Source of the DNA: Candidatus Melainabacteria bacterium
GTDB lineage: Bacteria > Cyanobacteriota > Vampirovibrionia > LMEP-6097
NCBI GenBank assembly: GCA_005110385.1
Contig: DUDT01000013.1
Coordinates: forward strand, 42,205-106,204
Direction of reading: 5' to 3'
DNA: 64,000 nucleotides
Shown: positions 33,800-43,303 of the stretch, piece by piece
Layout of the letters: every line of letters begins with the position of its first letter
Numbering within the stretch: the first letter of the stretch is position 1
Position numbers and translations under genes: made by a program
Notes under the pieces: model-generated
The model's database searches: none
What the model was told of the DNA's origin: nothing
What the model saw: only the letters and a program-made list of their open reading frames with translations

Positions 33800-34695
33800 T
33801 GGTCTCTATTGATAAAAACATAATAAAAGTAGCCCACAGTCCGGATTCCGATGATGCATTTATGTTCTTTGCTTTAGCTGAGAAAAAGATAGATTTAGAA
33901 GGATTGGATTATTATTTCGGTAGCTCTGAAATAGAAAACCTTAATCAGCTTGCTTTGAAAAGCTCTCTTGATCCAATTTATGACGTTTTTGCTGTTTCAT
34001 TTCATGCTTATAGTTACTTACACAATCGCTTTCAAATTTTAAAGTCTGGAGCATCTATGGGTTCAAAGAATCATGGGCCTAAATTAATAGTTAATAAAAT
34101 TGGTTTAGAGAGCTTTAATAAAAATAAATCTCTAAATGATTTATATATAGCAATACCAGGGATTTTAACATCTGCAAATCTCAGCCTTAGCATTTATGCT
34201 GCCGAAAAAGGACAGATCATTAATCCCCTATACTGCTCTTTTAATGAAGTTTTTAAATTATTAGAGGAAGGAGTAGTCTGTGCAGCTCTGTTAATCCATG
34301 AATCTCAGCTTCAATACGAAGAACACGGCTATAAATTAATTCTTGATCTTGGTGCTTGGTGGGACGATTACAGTGGTGGCCTAAACTTGCCATTAGGTAC
34401 TAATGTTATTAATCGTGATTTAAATGAAGATCTAAGATCAAAAATATCTAATCAATTAGGAGCTTCGATTAGATACGGGTTAGAGAATTTTCAAATGACC
34501 TTAAGTTACGCTAGAAGCTTCTCAGAGAATGGGCTTGACGATACTAAAGCTAAAAAATATATTGATATGTATGTTAATAGCAGTACAAAAGAGCTCTCAG
34601 AGAATGATATTAAATCAATAAAATTATTCTACAGTACTGCACAAAAATATAATCTTATCGAAACTCAAGGAGAAATTCCTTTAGACATAATCTAA
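33799..34695 (+). CDS. mqnD: 1,4-dihydroxy-6-naphthoate synthase
   Basis: Last dedicated early step of the futalosine pathway: cleaves cyclic DHFL to 1,4-dihydroxy-6-naphthoate. 298 residues with a periplasmic-binding-protein-like fold. The N-terminal VAHSPDSDDAFMFFAL is the family signature (SPDSDDAFM type). SVSFHAYSYL-like and LLIHESQLQYEE segments also fit. Overlaps nuoM by one base (TAATG), so the two are cotranscribed. It pairs functionally with mqnC at 18.2 kb. Confidence 0.9.
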   Translation: MVSIDKNIIKVAHSPDSDDAFMFFALAEKKIDLEGLDYYFGSSEIENLNQLALKSSLDPIYDVFAVSFHAYSYLHNRFQILKSGASMGSKNHGPKLIVNKIGLESFNKNKSLNDLYIAIPGILTSANLSLSIYAAEKGQIINPLYCSFNEVFKLLEEGVVCAALLIHESQLQYEEHGYKLILDLGAWWDDYSGGLNLPLGTNVINRDLNEDLRSKISNQLGASIRYGLENFQMTLSYARSFSENGLDDTKAKKYIDMYVNSSTKELSENDIKSIKLFYSTAQKYNLIETQGEIPLDII

Positions 34696-34725
34696 TACCT
34701 TAATCATTTTTTTAATTTGTCATCA

Positions 34726-34754
34726 TAACTTTGCATGAATGCAAATGTTATAAT
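34726..34754 (+). promoter_or_regulatory. Promoter of rplJL
   Basis: TGTTATAAT at 34746-34754 is an ideal extended -10. TAACTT 17 bases upstream could serve as a weak -35. The leader before rplJ would be only about 25 bases, too short for a classical L10-binding leader. Confidence 0.55.
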
Positions 34755-34784
34755 CATTATCTCGATTATCCAAGGAGCCTCAAA

Positions 34785-35357
34785 TTGGTTACAAAAAACG
34801 ACAAAGTCACTATTATTAAAGAACTAAGCGAAAATTTCGCTAGTGCATCTGCTGTATTCACCACCGATCAACTAGGTTTAACTGTAAGCCAAATCAGCAC
34901 TCTTAGAAATAGGCTCAGAGAGCATGGTGCCAAATACAAAATTGCTAAAAATACTTTGATTAAAAAAGCTGCCGAAGGCTCTAAATTCCAAGACCTCGCA
35001 ACTAAGCTAGAAGGTCCAAGTGCAGTGCTTTTCTGCTTTAATAATAAAGATATTGAGCCTGCTTCGGCTATAAAATCCTTTGCCAAAGAGAATGAAGAGA
35101 AAGTAGTATTTAAAGGTGCTTTCTTGGATGGTAATACATTGAATGCAGAAGAGGCAAAGCAAGTAGCTGGTCTTCCAAGCAAAGATGTTTTACTAAGTCA
35201 AATCGCTGGCTTACTTGTCAATATTCCTTCATCTATAGCTTACATATTTGATGAATTGTCCAAGAAGGACGCTGATCAGAGCAAACTTGTAAAAGAGTTT
35301 ATCATTAAATCTGCTGAGCCAGCTTCTGTTGAAGAGAATAAAGGCGAAGAAGAATAG
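34785..35357 (+). CDS. rplJ: 50S ribosomal protein L10
   Basis: Base of the L7/L12 stalk. The start is taken as TTG at 34785 (VTKNDKVTIIKEL), 7 bases after AAGGAG. An ATG at 34731 lies upstream of the promoter -10 and adds residues not seen in the family. 190 residues with the RNA-binding N-terminal domain and a C-terminal helix that binds L7/L12. The acidic tail ends ENKGEEE. rplK and rplA, usually upstream, are replaced by mqnD; rplL follows. Confidence 0.93.
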   Translation: MVTKNDKVTIIKELSENFASASAVFTTDQLGLTVSQISTLRNRLREHGAKYKIAKNTLIKKAAEGSKFQDLATKLEGPSAVLFCFNNKDIEPASAIKSFAKENEEKVVFKGAFLDGNTLNAEEAKQVAGLPSKDVLLSQIAGLLVNIPSSIAYIFDELSKKDADQSKLVKEFIIKSAEPASVEENKGEEE

Positions 35358-35391
35358 AAACCAGAGAGTTTAAATAAAAGGGTAGTAAATT

Positions 35392-35763
35392 ATGAGTACA
35401 AAAGTAGAAGTAGTATTAGAAAAAATAAGCGAGCTTACAATTCTTGAAGCAGCTGAATTAAAAACAGCAATGGAAGAGAAGTTTGGTATCGTGGCAGCAT
35501 CTGGAGCAGCTGTAGCCGCAGGTGGTGGTGATGCAGCAGCAGTTGAGGAAAAAACTGATTTTGATGTAGAGCTAACAGCTGCTGGTGCTTCTAAAATAAA
35601 TGTTATTAAAGTGGTAAGAGCCATTACTGGTCTTGGTCTTAAAGAAGCTAAAGATTTAGTAGAAGGTGCACCTAAAGTAGTTAAAGAAGCCGTTTCTAAA
35701 GATGAAGCTGAAAAAATCAAAGCTGAACTTGAAGCTTCTGGTGCTACTGTAACCTTGAAATAA
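35392..35763 (+). CDS. rplL: 50S ribosomal protein L7/L12
   Basis: Stalk protein that recruits translation GTPases. 123 residues: N-terminal dimerisation domain ([20 protein letters not shown]), flexible Ala/Gly hinge (about 40-50), and C-terminal domain with [24 protein letters not shown] and the usual PKVVKE segment. 34 bases after rplJ with AAAGGGTAG-type ribosome site. Not followed by rpoB here. Confidence 0.97.
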   Translation: MSTKVEVVLEKISELTILEAAELKTAMEEKFGIVAASGAAVAAGGGDAAAVEEKTDFDVELTAAGASKINVIKVVRAITGLGLKEAKDLVEGAPKVVKEAVSKDEAEKIKAELEASGATVTLK

Positions 35764-35790
35764 TTGGGAGTTTTGATAGACTCTTAGTAT

Positions 35791-36012
35791 ATGGGATCCA
35801 GAGGAATGAATTTAGGGTCAGACATAGATAATGTGTCTGCCGCGAGCGAAGAGGAGCTAGATTCGGTTCTTAAGAAATTCACACTTACGAAAAACTGCAA
35901 ACCTGATACAGCACTTAAATGGGCTTTACAGAGAGCAATGGATGAAGCAACTAGAGCAAAAATAAAGGCTAAGCTTCAATCATATTACGATAAGGGTGAA
36001 GGGCTGATTTAG
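35791..36012 (+). CDS. Small acidic/helical hypothetical protein
   Basis: 73 residues between rplL and metG on the same strand, 12 bases before the metG start. Sequence shows an acidic N-terminal half (DIDNVSAASEEELDSVL) and a basic helical end (ATRAKIKAKLQSYYD). No known family. An in-frame ATG at codon 6 follows AGAGG too closely to be preferred. Tight packing suggests a real gene in the rplJL-metG transcript. Confidence 0.55.
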   Translation: MGSRGMNLGSDIDNVSAASEEELDSVLKKFTLTKNCKPDTALKWALQRAMDEATRAKIKAKLQSYYDKGEGLI

Positions 36013-36024
36013 GCGTGAGACTTA

Positions 36025-37644
36025 GTGAAGTATTTTATAACTACCCCACTTTACTACGTTAATGATAATCCACACATTGGTAGTGCTTATCCGACTATAG
36101 CTTGTGATTTTTTAGCTGGGCATTTTGTGCAAACAGGTGCCCAGCTTTCTTTTTTAACTGGCACTGATGAGCATGGACAAAAAATAGAGAAAGCAGCAAA
36201 AGCACGAGGGCTGTCTCCAAAAACTCACTGCGATGAAATAGTCAGTGAATTTAAAAGGCTTTGGGAAGTCTTAGAAATTAATAACACTCACTTCATCAGA
36301 ACTTCAGAGGATCAGCATAAAAGTTTTGTCGCAGAATTTTTTCAGCAAGTTAAAAATAATGGTTATATCTATAAAGGTGATTATAAAGGGCTTTACTGTG
36401 TAAGCTGTGAAGATTTTAAACTAGAGAAAGATTTAGAAGAAAACCCTGAAGGTAAATTACAGTGTCCTGTTCATAAGCAACCTGTAGAAGAATACTCTCA
36501 AGAAAACTATTTTTTTGCATTATCAAAATTTGAAAAGCGTCTCAAAGATTATATTTCATCTAATCCAGATTTTATTAGTCCGAATTATCGTAAAAATGAA
36601 GTACTGAGTTGGCTTGATGAAGGACTTAGAGACTTCCCTATTTCTAGAGTGGGCTTAGAATGGGGAATAGATATCCCGGGCGATGCTTCTCAAAAAATAT
36701 ATGTTTGGTTCGATGCTTTACTTGGATATATATCTGCTCTAGCTAATGATAAAGAAGCCTTCTGGCAAGATGATCTTGAACACAGCATTATTCATATTAT
36801 CGGCAAAGATATATTACGCTTTCATGCAATTTATTGGCCTGCAATGTTAATGGCAGCTGGTTACCCTCTGCCAAAAAAAGTTTTCGGTCACGGCTTCCTT
36901 ACTAAAGATGGGATGAAAATGGGGAAAACTATTGGGAACATTGTTGATCCATTTGAGTTAGTAGAAGAATTCGGGGCAGATGCTGTTAAATTCTTCTTCC
37001 TGAGAGAATTTCCATTTGGGCGAGATGGCGATTATTCTCGATTGGCGATGATAAATCGATTAAACAGTGATTTAGCAAACAATTTAGGTAATTTACTAAA
37101 CAGATCGACGAATCTTCTAAGAAAATATTTCTCTAATGAAAACCCGCGAAATGAATTCGGTGAAGAGGCTTTCACACAGCTTACTATTAATAATGAAATA
37201 GTCCAAGGTATAAATCACTATTTCATAGATTTCAAAGCAGAGGTAGCTGACATAGATTTCTTTAGTGCATTTAATTCAGTATTTGCAGCCTTAAACGAAA
37301 TGAACCTTTCTATGAGTAACATCGCCCCTTGGACTTTACTTAAAGAGGGCTCGCCTGAAAATCGCAAAAAAGCATTCTCCTGTCTATATGCTTCCCTAGA
37401 AGGCTGTCGTAAAGCTGCTATCTGCTTAGCTGCACTCACTCCGAATCTATCTAAAAATATTTTCATTCAACTCGGTATTATTAGTAATGATTACGATATC
37501 AGCAATAGAACTCTTTCTCTTAGTAATGAATTCTCTTTCAAAAGCTTTACTGAAAAGCCTCTTAATCTCGACAATATCGAGAATATTATAGAAGGTGAAT
37601 CTAAACCAATCTTTGAAAGGATTTCAGAAAAAGAACCCGCATGA
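36025..37644 (+). CDS. metG: Methionyl-tRNA synthetase
   Basis: Charges tRNA-Met. 539 residues, GTG start (MKYFITTPLYYVNDNPHIGSAY). The HIGH motif appears as HIGS and the KMSKS motif as KMGKT, a known variant. A zinc-binding insert with CVSC and CPVH, and LTGTDEHGQK and DALLGYISAL binding motifs are intact. The short class lacks the C-terminal EMAP-like domain. Its last four bases overlap waaA (ATGA). Confidence 0.95.
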   Translation: MKYFITTPLYYVNDNPHIGSAYPTIACDFLAGHFVQTGAQLSFLTGTDEHGQKIEKAAKARGLSPKTHCDEIVSEFKRLWEVLEINNTHFIRTSEDQHKSFVAEFFQQVKNNGYIYKGDYKGLYCVSCEDFKLEKDLEENPEGKLQCPVHKQPVEEYSQENYFFALSKFEKRLKDYISSNPDFISPNYRKNEVLSWLDEGLRDFPISRVGLEWGIDIPGDASQKIYVWFDALLGYISALANDKEAFWQDDLEHSIIHIIGKDILRFHAIYWPAMLMAAGYPLPKKVFGHGFLTKDGMKMGKTIGNIVDPFELVEEFGADAVKFFFLREFPFGRDGDYSRLAMINRLNSDLANNLGNLLNRSTNLLRKYFSNENPRNEFGEEAFTQLTINNEIVQGINHYFIDFKAEVADIDFFSAFNSVFAALNEMNLSMSNIAPWTLLKEGSPENRKKAFSCLYASLEGCRKAAICLAALTPNLSKNIFIQLGIISNDYDISNRTLSLSNEFSFKSFTEKPLNLDNIENIIEGESKPIFERISEKEPA

Positions 37645-38963
37645 TTAGCATTTTTTTCTTTTTCTATGAACTAGTTTGGATAATATTAATTCCCATACTA
37701 TATATCCTTTCTCGAACTAGTATTCCTAAATGGCGCAATGGTTTTAAACAAAGAATGGGATTAGATCTTGGCAGTTTCCCAAGCAAGCCACTTTGGTTTC
37801 ATGCAGTATCAGTAGGAGAATTAAATGCACTAATTCCTTTACTCGCTTTTTTTGATGGCTTTAATATAGTCGTTAGTACAACAACAGAGAGTTCACAAGA
37901 ATTAGCTAAAAAAAAACTGGCTCATAAAATAGATGATGGGCGCATGAAGCTTATATACATGCCCTTCGATAGCCCTAGTACTATAGAAAAAACATTTATG
38001 GTGATGAAGCCAGAAGCCTTAATTATTATGGAAACAGAGATTTGGCCATCTTTAATTTATACAGCATATAAAAAACAAATACCAATCGCAATCATCAATG
38101 CTCGGCTCGCAGATAAATCTTTTAATAACTATAAAAAAGCCTATTTTTTCTTTCACTGGATATTTAGCAAAATTTCATTAGTATTAGCCCAAACTCCTGA
38201 AGATTCTCGAAAGTTCTTAAGCCTGAATGTAAGCTCTGAAAAGGTTTTTATGACAGGAAATATTAAATTTGCAGTACTGCCAAGTAGTAAAAAAGATCAG
38301 AACCCTGATCTGAAACGCAGTATGGGGTTTAATTATGGTGACTTAGTAATTATTGCAGCTAGCACCCATGCAGGTGAAGAAACAGCTATACTCAGCATGT
38401 ATCAAGAACTTAAATTAAAACATCCTCATTTAAGATTAGCAATAGCTCCTCGTCACCCTGACAGGTTTCCGATAGTCGAAGAATTAATACTTTCCGCCGC
38501 TAAATTAAAAGTAGTAAGGTACAGTAAAACTCCTTTCAAGAAAAGAAGTGAAGATAACGAGCTACTGAAGAGTGAGGATATACTACTCATAGATACCATA
38601 GGTGACCTTATGAACTTCTTTGCTATTAGTGACGTGGCTTTTGTTGGAGGAACATTAATTGATGGTATTGGTGGTCATAATGTATTAGAGCCAGCAGCTT
38701 TCGCCTTACCAGTAGTCGTTGGACCCTTTTATTATAAAAATACTGACATAGTTGAGCAAATGGAAAAGGCTGGGGCTTTAGAAGTAGTCGAATCTAAACT
38801 AGAGTTAAAAGAGTTCATGGAATTACTACTAGAGAGTAAAGAAAGAAGAGTTATAATGGGTTCACAAGCTTACAAAATCGTAACTGAAAATAGAAAGATT
38901 CTTAAAACCATTGCAGATAAATTAAATGAATTTATCATTAAGGAATCTAATGTCGTCATTTAA
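37641..38963 (+). CDS. waaA: 3-deoxy-D-manno-octulosonic acid transferase
   Basis: Adds Kdo to lipid A precursor at the inner membrane, a step in LPS assembly. 440 residues, GT30 family: N-terminal membrane anchor (residues 1-25), then FHAVSVGELNA, METEIWPSLIYTA, NARLADKSF, and the C-terminal GGTLIDGIGGHNVLEPAAF with the donor-binding region. It overlaps metG and is followed by lpxK, forming a small lipid A cassette, and shows the organism has or had Kdo-lipid A. Confidence 0.95.
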   Translation: MISIFFFFYELVWIILIPILYILSRTSIPKWRNGFKQRMGLDLGSFPSKPLWFHAVSVGELNALIPLLAFFDGFNIVVSTTTESSQELAKKKLAHKIDDGRMKLIYMPFDSPSTIEKTFMVMKPEALIIMETEIWPSLIYTAYKKQIPIAIINARLADKSFNNYKKAYFFFHWIFSKISLVLAQTPEDSRKFLSLNVSSEKVFMTGNIKFAVLPSSKKDQNPDLKRSMGFNYGDLVIIAASTHAGEETAILSMYQELKLKHPHLRLAIAPRHPDRFPIVEELILSAAKLKVVRYSKTPFKKRSEDNELLKSEDILLIDTIGDLMNFFAISDVAFVGGTLIDGIGGHNVLEPAAFALPVVVGPFYYKNTDIVEQMEKAGALEVVESKLELKEFMELLLESKERRVIMGSQAYKIVTENRKILKTIADKLNEFIIKESNVVI

Positions 38964-39957
38964 AGCTAAATTCAAAAAAATAATCTCAGCTCCTTATCAA
39001 GTGGCACATGAATTACATAAACTCCTCTATAAGAAAGGGTTTCTTAAACCTAAAAAGCTTAAACTTCCAGTTATATCGATAGGCAATATATCCTTCGGTG
39101 GAACTGGTAAAACCCCTTTTACTATTTATCTAGCAGAAAAGCTTTCAGAAACTTGCGATAAAAAAATATGCATTTTAACAAGAGCCTATAAGTCGAGGAT
39201 TCCTCAAAGCTCTCTACCAATTATTATTAACAATTCCAATATTAAACAATTCCGAGACAGTGAATACGTACAAGGGGTAAGAGAAACAGAGCATGTCTTC
39301 ATAGGTGATGAAGCGACTTTAATGCTTGAGATAATTCAAAAAAATTCCAAAATTAGCATGGCTATAGACTCCAATAGATACGCTGCGGGCAAAAAAGCTA
39401 TTCAGGAAATTAATCCAAATTTATTCATACTCGATGATGCTCAGCAACATTTAAAATTGGAAAAAGATTTTAAAATTATTCTAATTAATATCAATGAAAG
39501 TGGTTACTACAGAGAATTTTCAAATATTCTTAAAGACGCGGACTGTCTGATCTATTCTAAAGTAGATAATCACTGGTTATTACAGGAAGAGAATAAAAAT
39601 AAAATAGCAATAGTATACAATATTAAACTTTCCAAAGAAATAGATAAGAATAAATCAGTGACAGCCTTTGCTGGGTTAGCTGACAATGACTATTTTTTTA
39701 AAATTTTAGAAAATAATTTAAAGAATCAATATTTTTATAAAAACTTTAATACAATCAAATTCCCAGACCATCATGGCTATTCAATAGATGAAATAGAAGC
39801 ATTAATCAGTCTAAATGAAAACCTTATCTGCACGGAAAAAGACTTAGTTAAGATTCCATCTGAATATCAGAAATCCTTTATAGTAGCGAAACTTGAATTA
39901 AAGATCATTAATGAAGATATTTTAATTAATAAAATTAAAAAGATTTTAGAAGCTTAA
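38950..39957 (+). CDS. lpxK: Tetraacyldisaccharide 4'-kinase
   Basis: Phosphorylates the 4' position of the lipid A disaccharide. 335 residues from the start at 38950 (MSSFKAKFKKI), which has AAGGA about six bases upstream and overlaps waaA by 14 bases. An ATG eight codons earlier is less suitable. The P-loop is ISIGNISFGGTGKTPFT, and GDEATLML and FILDDAQQHLKL are the metal and base regions. N-terminal hydrophobic anchor is short. With waaA, it confirms lipid A assembly. Confidence 0.93.
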   Translation: MSSFKAKFKKIISAPYQVAHELHKLLYKKGFLKPKKLKLPVISIGNISFGGTGKTPFTIYLAEKLSETCDKKICILTRAYKSRIPQSSLPIIINNSNIKQFRDSEYVQGVRETEHVFIGDEATLMLEIIQKNSKISMAIDSNRYAAGKKAIQEINPNLFILDDAQQHLKLEKDFKIILININESGYYREFSNILKDADCLIYSKVDNHWLLQEENKNKIAIVYNIKLSKEIDKNKSVTAFAGLADNDYFFKILENNLKNQYFYKNFNTIKFPDHHGYSIDEIEALISLNENLICTEKDLVKIPSEYQKSFIVAKLELKIINEDILINKIKKILEA

Positions 39958-39968
39958 TTTTTACTTCC

Positions 39969-40505
39969 TTAAAAACCCCCTTTGGTACTTAAATAAAAAA
40001 GTCCGCAGATGGTTTTAGCATCACGGATGTGACCAGTATTAACCATCTCAAAAGCTTTAGAAATCTTCATGATTTCTATTTCCAAAATTTCACCTTCGTC
40101 TGGATTATCATTCCCCGCAGCTAAATCCTCAGCTTGATATAAATAAAGCTTCTCAGTACAGTATCCAGGACTAGGATATATAAATCCCTTGTCCAACCAC
40201 GTTTGAGCAGTAAAACCAGTTTCCTCTTTAAGTTCACGTACTGCTGTTTCTAAAGGTGCCTCACCTTTATCACGTTTACCTGCTGGGAATTCATAAATAA
40301 CTTCCCCTATTGGTGTCCTGAATTGACGCACCATGATTATATAATCTTTATCAAGTATAGGGATAACACAAACACCACCAGGATGAGTAAAATACTGTCT
40401 AGGAGCTACTATTCCACCAGAGTTTTCTATCTCCACTTGATCTTCAATAAAATCTAAAAAGCGACCCTTATGTAAAATTTTAGAAGAAAGCTGTTTTTCT
40501 ATCAT
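39969..40505 (-). CDS. Nudix hydrolase (ADP-ribose pyrophosphatase-like)
   Basis: 178 residues with a complete Nudix box: GKRDKGEAPLETAVRELKEE then TGF (about residues 80-102). The preceding VRQFRTPIGEVIYEFPAGK is typical of ADP-ribose pyrophosphatases (NudF type). Hydrolyses nucleoside diphosphates linked to another moiety, probably ADP-ribose. It is convergent with lpxK and may share a transcript with the decarboxylase gene upstream. Confidence 0.88.
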   Translation of the reverse strand: MIEKQLSSKILHKGRFLDFIEDQVEIENSGGIVAPRQYFTHPGGVCVIPILDKDYIIMVRQFRTPIGEVIYEFPAGKRDKGEAPLETAVRELKEETGFTAQTWLDKGFIYPSPGYCTEKLYLYQAEDLAAGNDNPDEGEILEIEIMKISKAFEMVNTGHIRDAKTICGLFYLSTKGGF

Positions 40506-40543
40506 CTCTTAAATTTTACCCTTGAAAGCAGGTTTTTGATAAA

Positions 40544-42310
40544 TTATGCAAAAATTTTCCGTAAACGATCTAAGTTTTCTTTAGGTAAATGATTTTCATA
40601 TTCTTTACGCAAAGCCTTAAATTCATCAATAAATACTTTAATATATTTACCAGCTCTAGGATTAAGTATATAAGCTTTCCAACTAGGAATTTCATAAGAA
40701 TAGTCACCATACTGTGACCAAGCTGCACAAGCTACAAAATCAACATTTGGGATATCTGGACTTTTATGCATTTTCCAATATTTATAAAATCCACTGATAA
40801 ATTCATTAATTTCCTTAGAACTTTCTTGAAACTCTGCATCAAATTTTTCTTTTTCAATTAAGATCTCTGCATTAGTAACAAAACTTGGATAAGGTCTAAA
40901 AAGACAAGTGAAACCGAGATTTTCATTAACCACAGCAACATTTCTCATTTCATGAAACTTATCTTTGATCACCTCAGTAAACTGTAAACCTGCTCCCAAT
41001 AGGGTTTGATAGCCTTCAATACCAAGACTTTTCAAGGCAAGAGAAGTCGCAAAAACACCTGAAGCACTTCTAGTACACTCCAAAGAATACTGGACTGGAG
41101 ATATCTGAAATTCAGCTGGATTAAAATACTTAAAATCACCAGAGTCCCACATTAATGTATTAAAATCATCCTTATTTTTAACGATAAAGAAACTCGAACT
41201 ATAAGGTGCAAAACCTGTTTTATGGACATCAATCGTAATAGAATCCGCTAGGTAAAAGCTTCTACATACTTCCTGAATACTGAACATCTTTTCTATTACT
41301 GATTTACGAAAAAATAACTTATTCTCTTCTAAATCATAATTATTATAAAAGCTGAACGCCCAGCCTATAGCAGCATCTACATGCAAATGAGGTCTATGCA
41401 TTTCAGGATATTTAGCAGAGAGCTCATCAATAACAGCACTTATCTTATTAATATCATCTAAAGAACAAGCATCTGTAGTACCAATAGTAATTAAAACAGT
41501 AGGCACTACAATTCCAGAGCTGAAGCACTCTTCTAAAGTATCTTTGAAATATTTGACATTAATAACATTCCTCTCATCTGCGGGAATACGCAGAGCGTTA
41601 CGCCTGCCCACACCAATTGCTGCAAGAGTAGTGAAATTAGAAAAATGGCCTGTTTGAGAATTTATAAACTTAAACTCTTGCTTAACACCCATTAACCCAT
41701 CTTCACGAATATTAGGGAAAGCTTTATTTAAACCTAAGAGATACCCATACATGTTCCCCTTAGTGCCACCTTCAATAGAAAGACCACCCACCTTACTAAT
41801 ATCTTTATAACCTAAAATTTTAGCTAGTGACTTAATTACCCTTACTTCTAGCTCGTTAGCACGTTTACCATACTTACTTGTAACTAAATTTGGGTTAATA
41901 ACTATAGCACCCATAGCCCCAAGCACTGCTGGTAATAGAGTTATAGGAATTACATTTCGCCAATCCTTTCCAGATCTACTGTCATAAGAATTATAGTAAG
42001 GGAGTATAGATTCAATAGCATCCTTTTCAATACCAAGCTCTTCTTGAACTTGTATACCATAATCAAGAAAATCCATATCTAAGGTCTTATTAGGCTTCCT
42101 AGAATACTCTAAAGCTTTATAAAGAAAATCCTTAATATTAGGGAAAAAGGCCTCAAAATGCTCAGTAGTATCAAGCATCTCACCATTTAAAGCACCGATC
42201 TCTATTACTTCAAGCTTTTCAAGATATCGATGATCTAAGTCGAGCTCCCTAAGAGCTTTTACATCAAATTCTTGAAAACCTAAATCTTCATTGATCGTGG
42301 TTTTATCCAT
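40544..42310 (-). CDS. PLP-dependent group II decarboxylase
   Basis: 588 residues of the glutamate/aromatic/aspartate decarboxylase fold. The PLP lysine is in SITIDVHKTGFAPYSSS, preceded by HLHVDAAIGWAFSFY (Asp and Ala of the cofactor site) and GGTKGNMYGYLLGLN. It probably decarboxylates an amino acid; substrate is not clear. It is longer than typical GadB and starts 3 bases after the upstream coiled-coil protein gene, suggesting coexpression. Confidence 0.82.
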   Translation of the reverse strand: MDKTTINEDLGFQEFDVKALRELDLDHRYLEKLEVIEIGALNGEMLDTTEHFEAFFPNIKDFLYKALEYSRKPNKTLDMDFLDYGIQVQEELGIEKDAIESILPYYNSYDSRSGKDWRNVIPITLLPAVLGAMGAIVINPNLVTSKYGKRANELEVRVIKSLAKILGYKDISKVGGLSIEGGTKGNMYGYLLGLNKAFPNIREDGLMGVKQEFKFINSQTGHFSNFTTLAAIGVGRRNALRIPADERNVINVKYFKDTLEECFSSGIVVPTVLITIGTTDACSLDDINKISAVIDELSAKYPEMHRPHLHVDAAIGWAFSFYNNYDLEENKLFFRKSVIEKMFSIQEVCRSFYLADSITIDVHKTGFAPYSSSFFIVKNKDDFNTLMWDSGDFKYFNPAEFQISPVQYSLECTRSASGVFATSLALKSLGIEGYQTLLGAGLQFTEVIKDKFHEMRNVAVVNENLGFTCLFRPYPSFVTNAEILIEKEKFDAEFQESSKEINEFISGFYKYWKMHKSPDIPNVDFVACAAWSQYGDYSYEIPSWKAYILNPRAGKYIKVFIDEFKALRKEYENHLPKENLDRLRKIFA

Positions 42311-42312
42311 TT

Positions 42313-42993
42313 TTAGAATATATCGTAAGAATCGAAATCCAAGTATTTACCTTCAGAACTAATACTTTTCAAGCTGAACGGCTCTTCTACACCAATAACT
42401 ACACCGTCTACAAGACCTTTAGTACCGCCAGTAAATAGACCACTTACAGCCCCACCTATAAAGCCAACTGGTGCACCTATAGCAGTTCCCCAGACACCAC
42501 CGCCTAAAGCATCATAAAGATCTTTAGAATGATCTACAGACTTAGAAGCAGTACCACGAAGAGCTCCTAAAACTAGACCTACGGGTGCCGTAAAGAATGG
42601 ACCAATAAATTCCTCTAATTCAACATCAGCTCTTTTTTCATTTTCAGCGATCAAGCCTACTACCTTAGTATTTAAAGAATTAACATCAGACTGGACATTA
42701 GTACCCTGCGCTCTAAGTCCTTCAATATTCTGCTTTAATGCAGCGATCTGCCTTTCTAAATCTTGTCTTAAAGAAGTAGATTCACTAGAAGTAGCTTTTA
42801 ACCTAGTATCTAAATCATCAATTTGAGCTTGCAAGTCAGTGATGCTAGTGTCACTAACAGAACTAACGTTACTTAAAGTCGTGTAAGAACGCTGAGCTGG
42901 CTTAAGAGCAGGGTAATAAGCATCGGCTAAAACTGCTGTAGCATTTACCATAGAAGCTGCAATTAAACTAGAAACTAAAATCTTTCTGATCAT
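42313..42993 (-). CDS. Secreted coiled-coil/glycine-rich helix protein, paralog 1
   Basis: 226 residues. Signal peptide (cleavage near AVLADA, residue 24), a heptad-like coiled coil (about 50-115), and then a Gly-rich region with GxxxG helices (APVGLVLGALRGTAS, GGGVWGTAIGAPVGFIGGAV, GLFTGGTKGLVDG). The same order is seen in the protein at 58302, including the final FTGGTKG/FSGAAKG and a short polar tail with an aromatic end. Such Gly-zipper hairpins often insert into membranes. Function unknown. Confidence 0.65.
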   Translation of the reverse strand: MIRKILVSSLIAASMVNATAVLADAYYPALKPAQRSYTTLSNVSSVSDTSITDLQAQIDDLDTRLKATSSESTSLRQDLERQIAALKQNIEGLRAQGTNVQSDVNSLNTKVVGLIAENEKRADVELEEFIGPFFTAPVGLVLGALRGTASKSVDHSKDLYDALGGGVWGTAIGAPVGFIGGAVSGLFTGGTKGLVDGVVIGVEEPFSLKSISSEGKYLDFDSYDIF

Positions 42994-43303
42994 AGATATA
43001 TTTATAACATGGAAAGTAAATGCTGAACCGTTCTGAAAATTAAAAACCTAATATGACAATATGTATTATAATATTTACTACCAACTAATTTATTAGCCAT
43101 AAATATCTTAAAAGCATAAAGCCTAATGACTGCAAGCTTAATCGCAACAACTATAAATAATCCCCAACTTTTAGAAAATACTAGCAGCTCTAAGGACTGG
43201 CCCTGTTCAAGAAATAGCAGCCCACACATCTAAACCCCAGCAAGAGAATATCTTAGATCAAACTGAAAAATCTCAAGAATATGTAGATGCTCGCAATCTT
43301 GCG

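Noticed and set aside
34696..34784. Classical L10 leader regulating rplJL
   Set aside because: The likely transcript leader is only about 25-30 bases, too short for the conserved L10-binding structure.
35370..35720. Long minus-strand open frame over rplL
   Set aside because: Antisense shadow of the alanine-rich rplL coding sequence.
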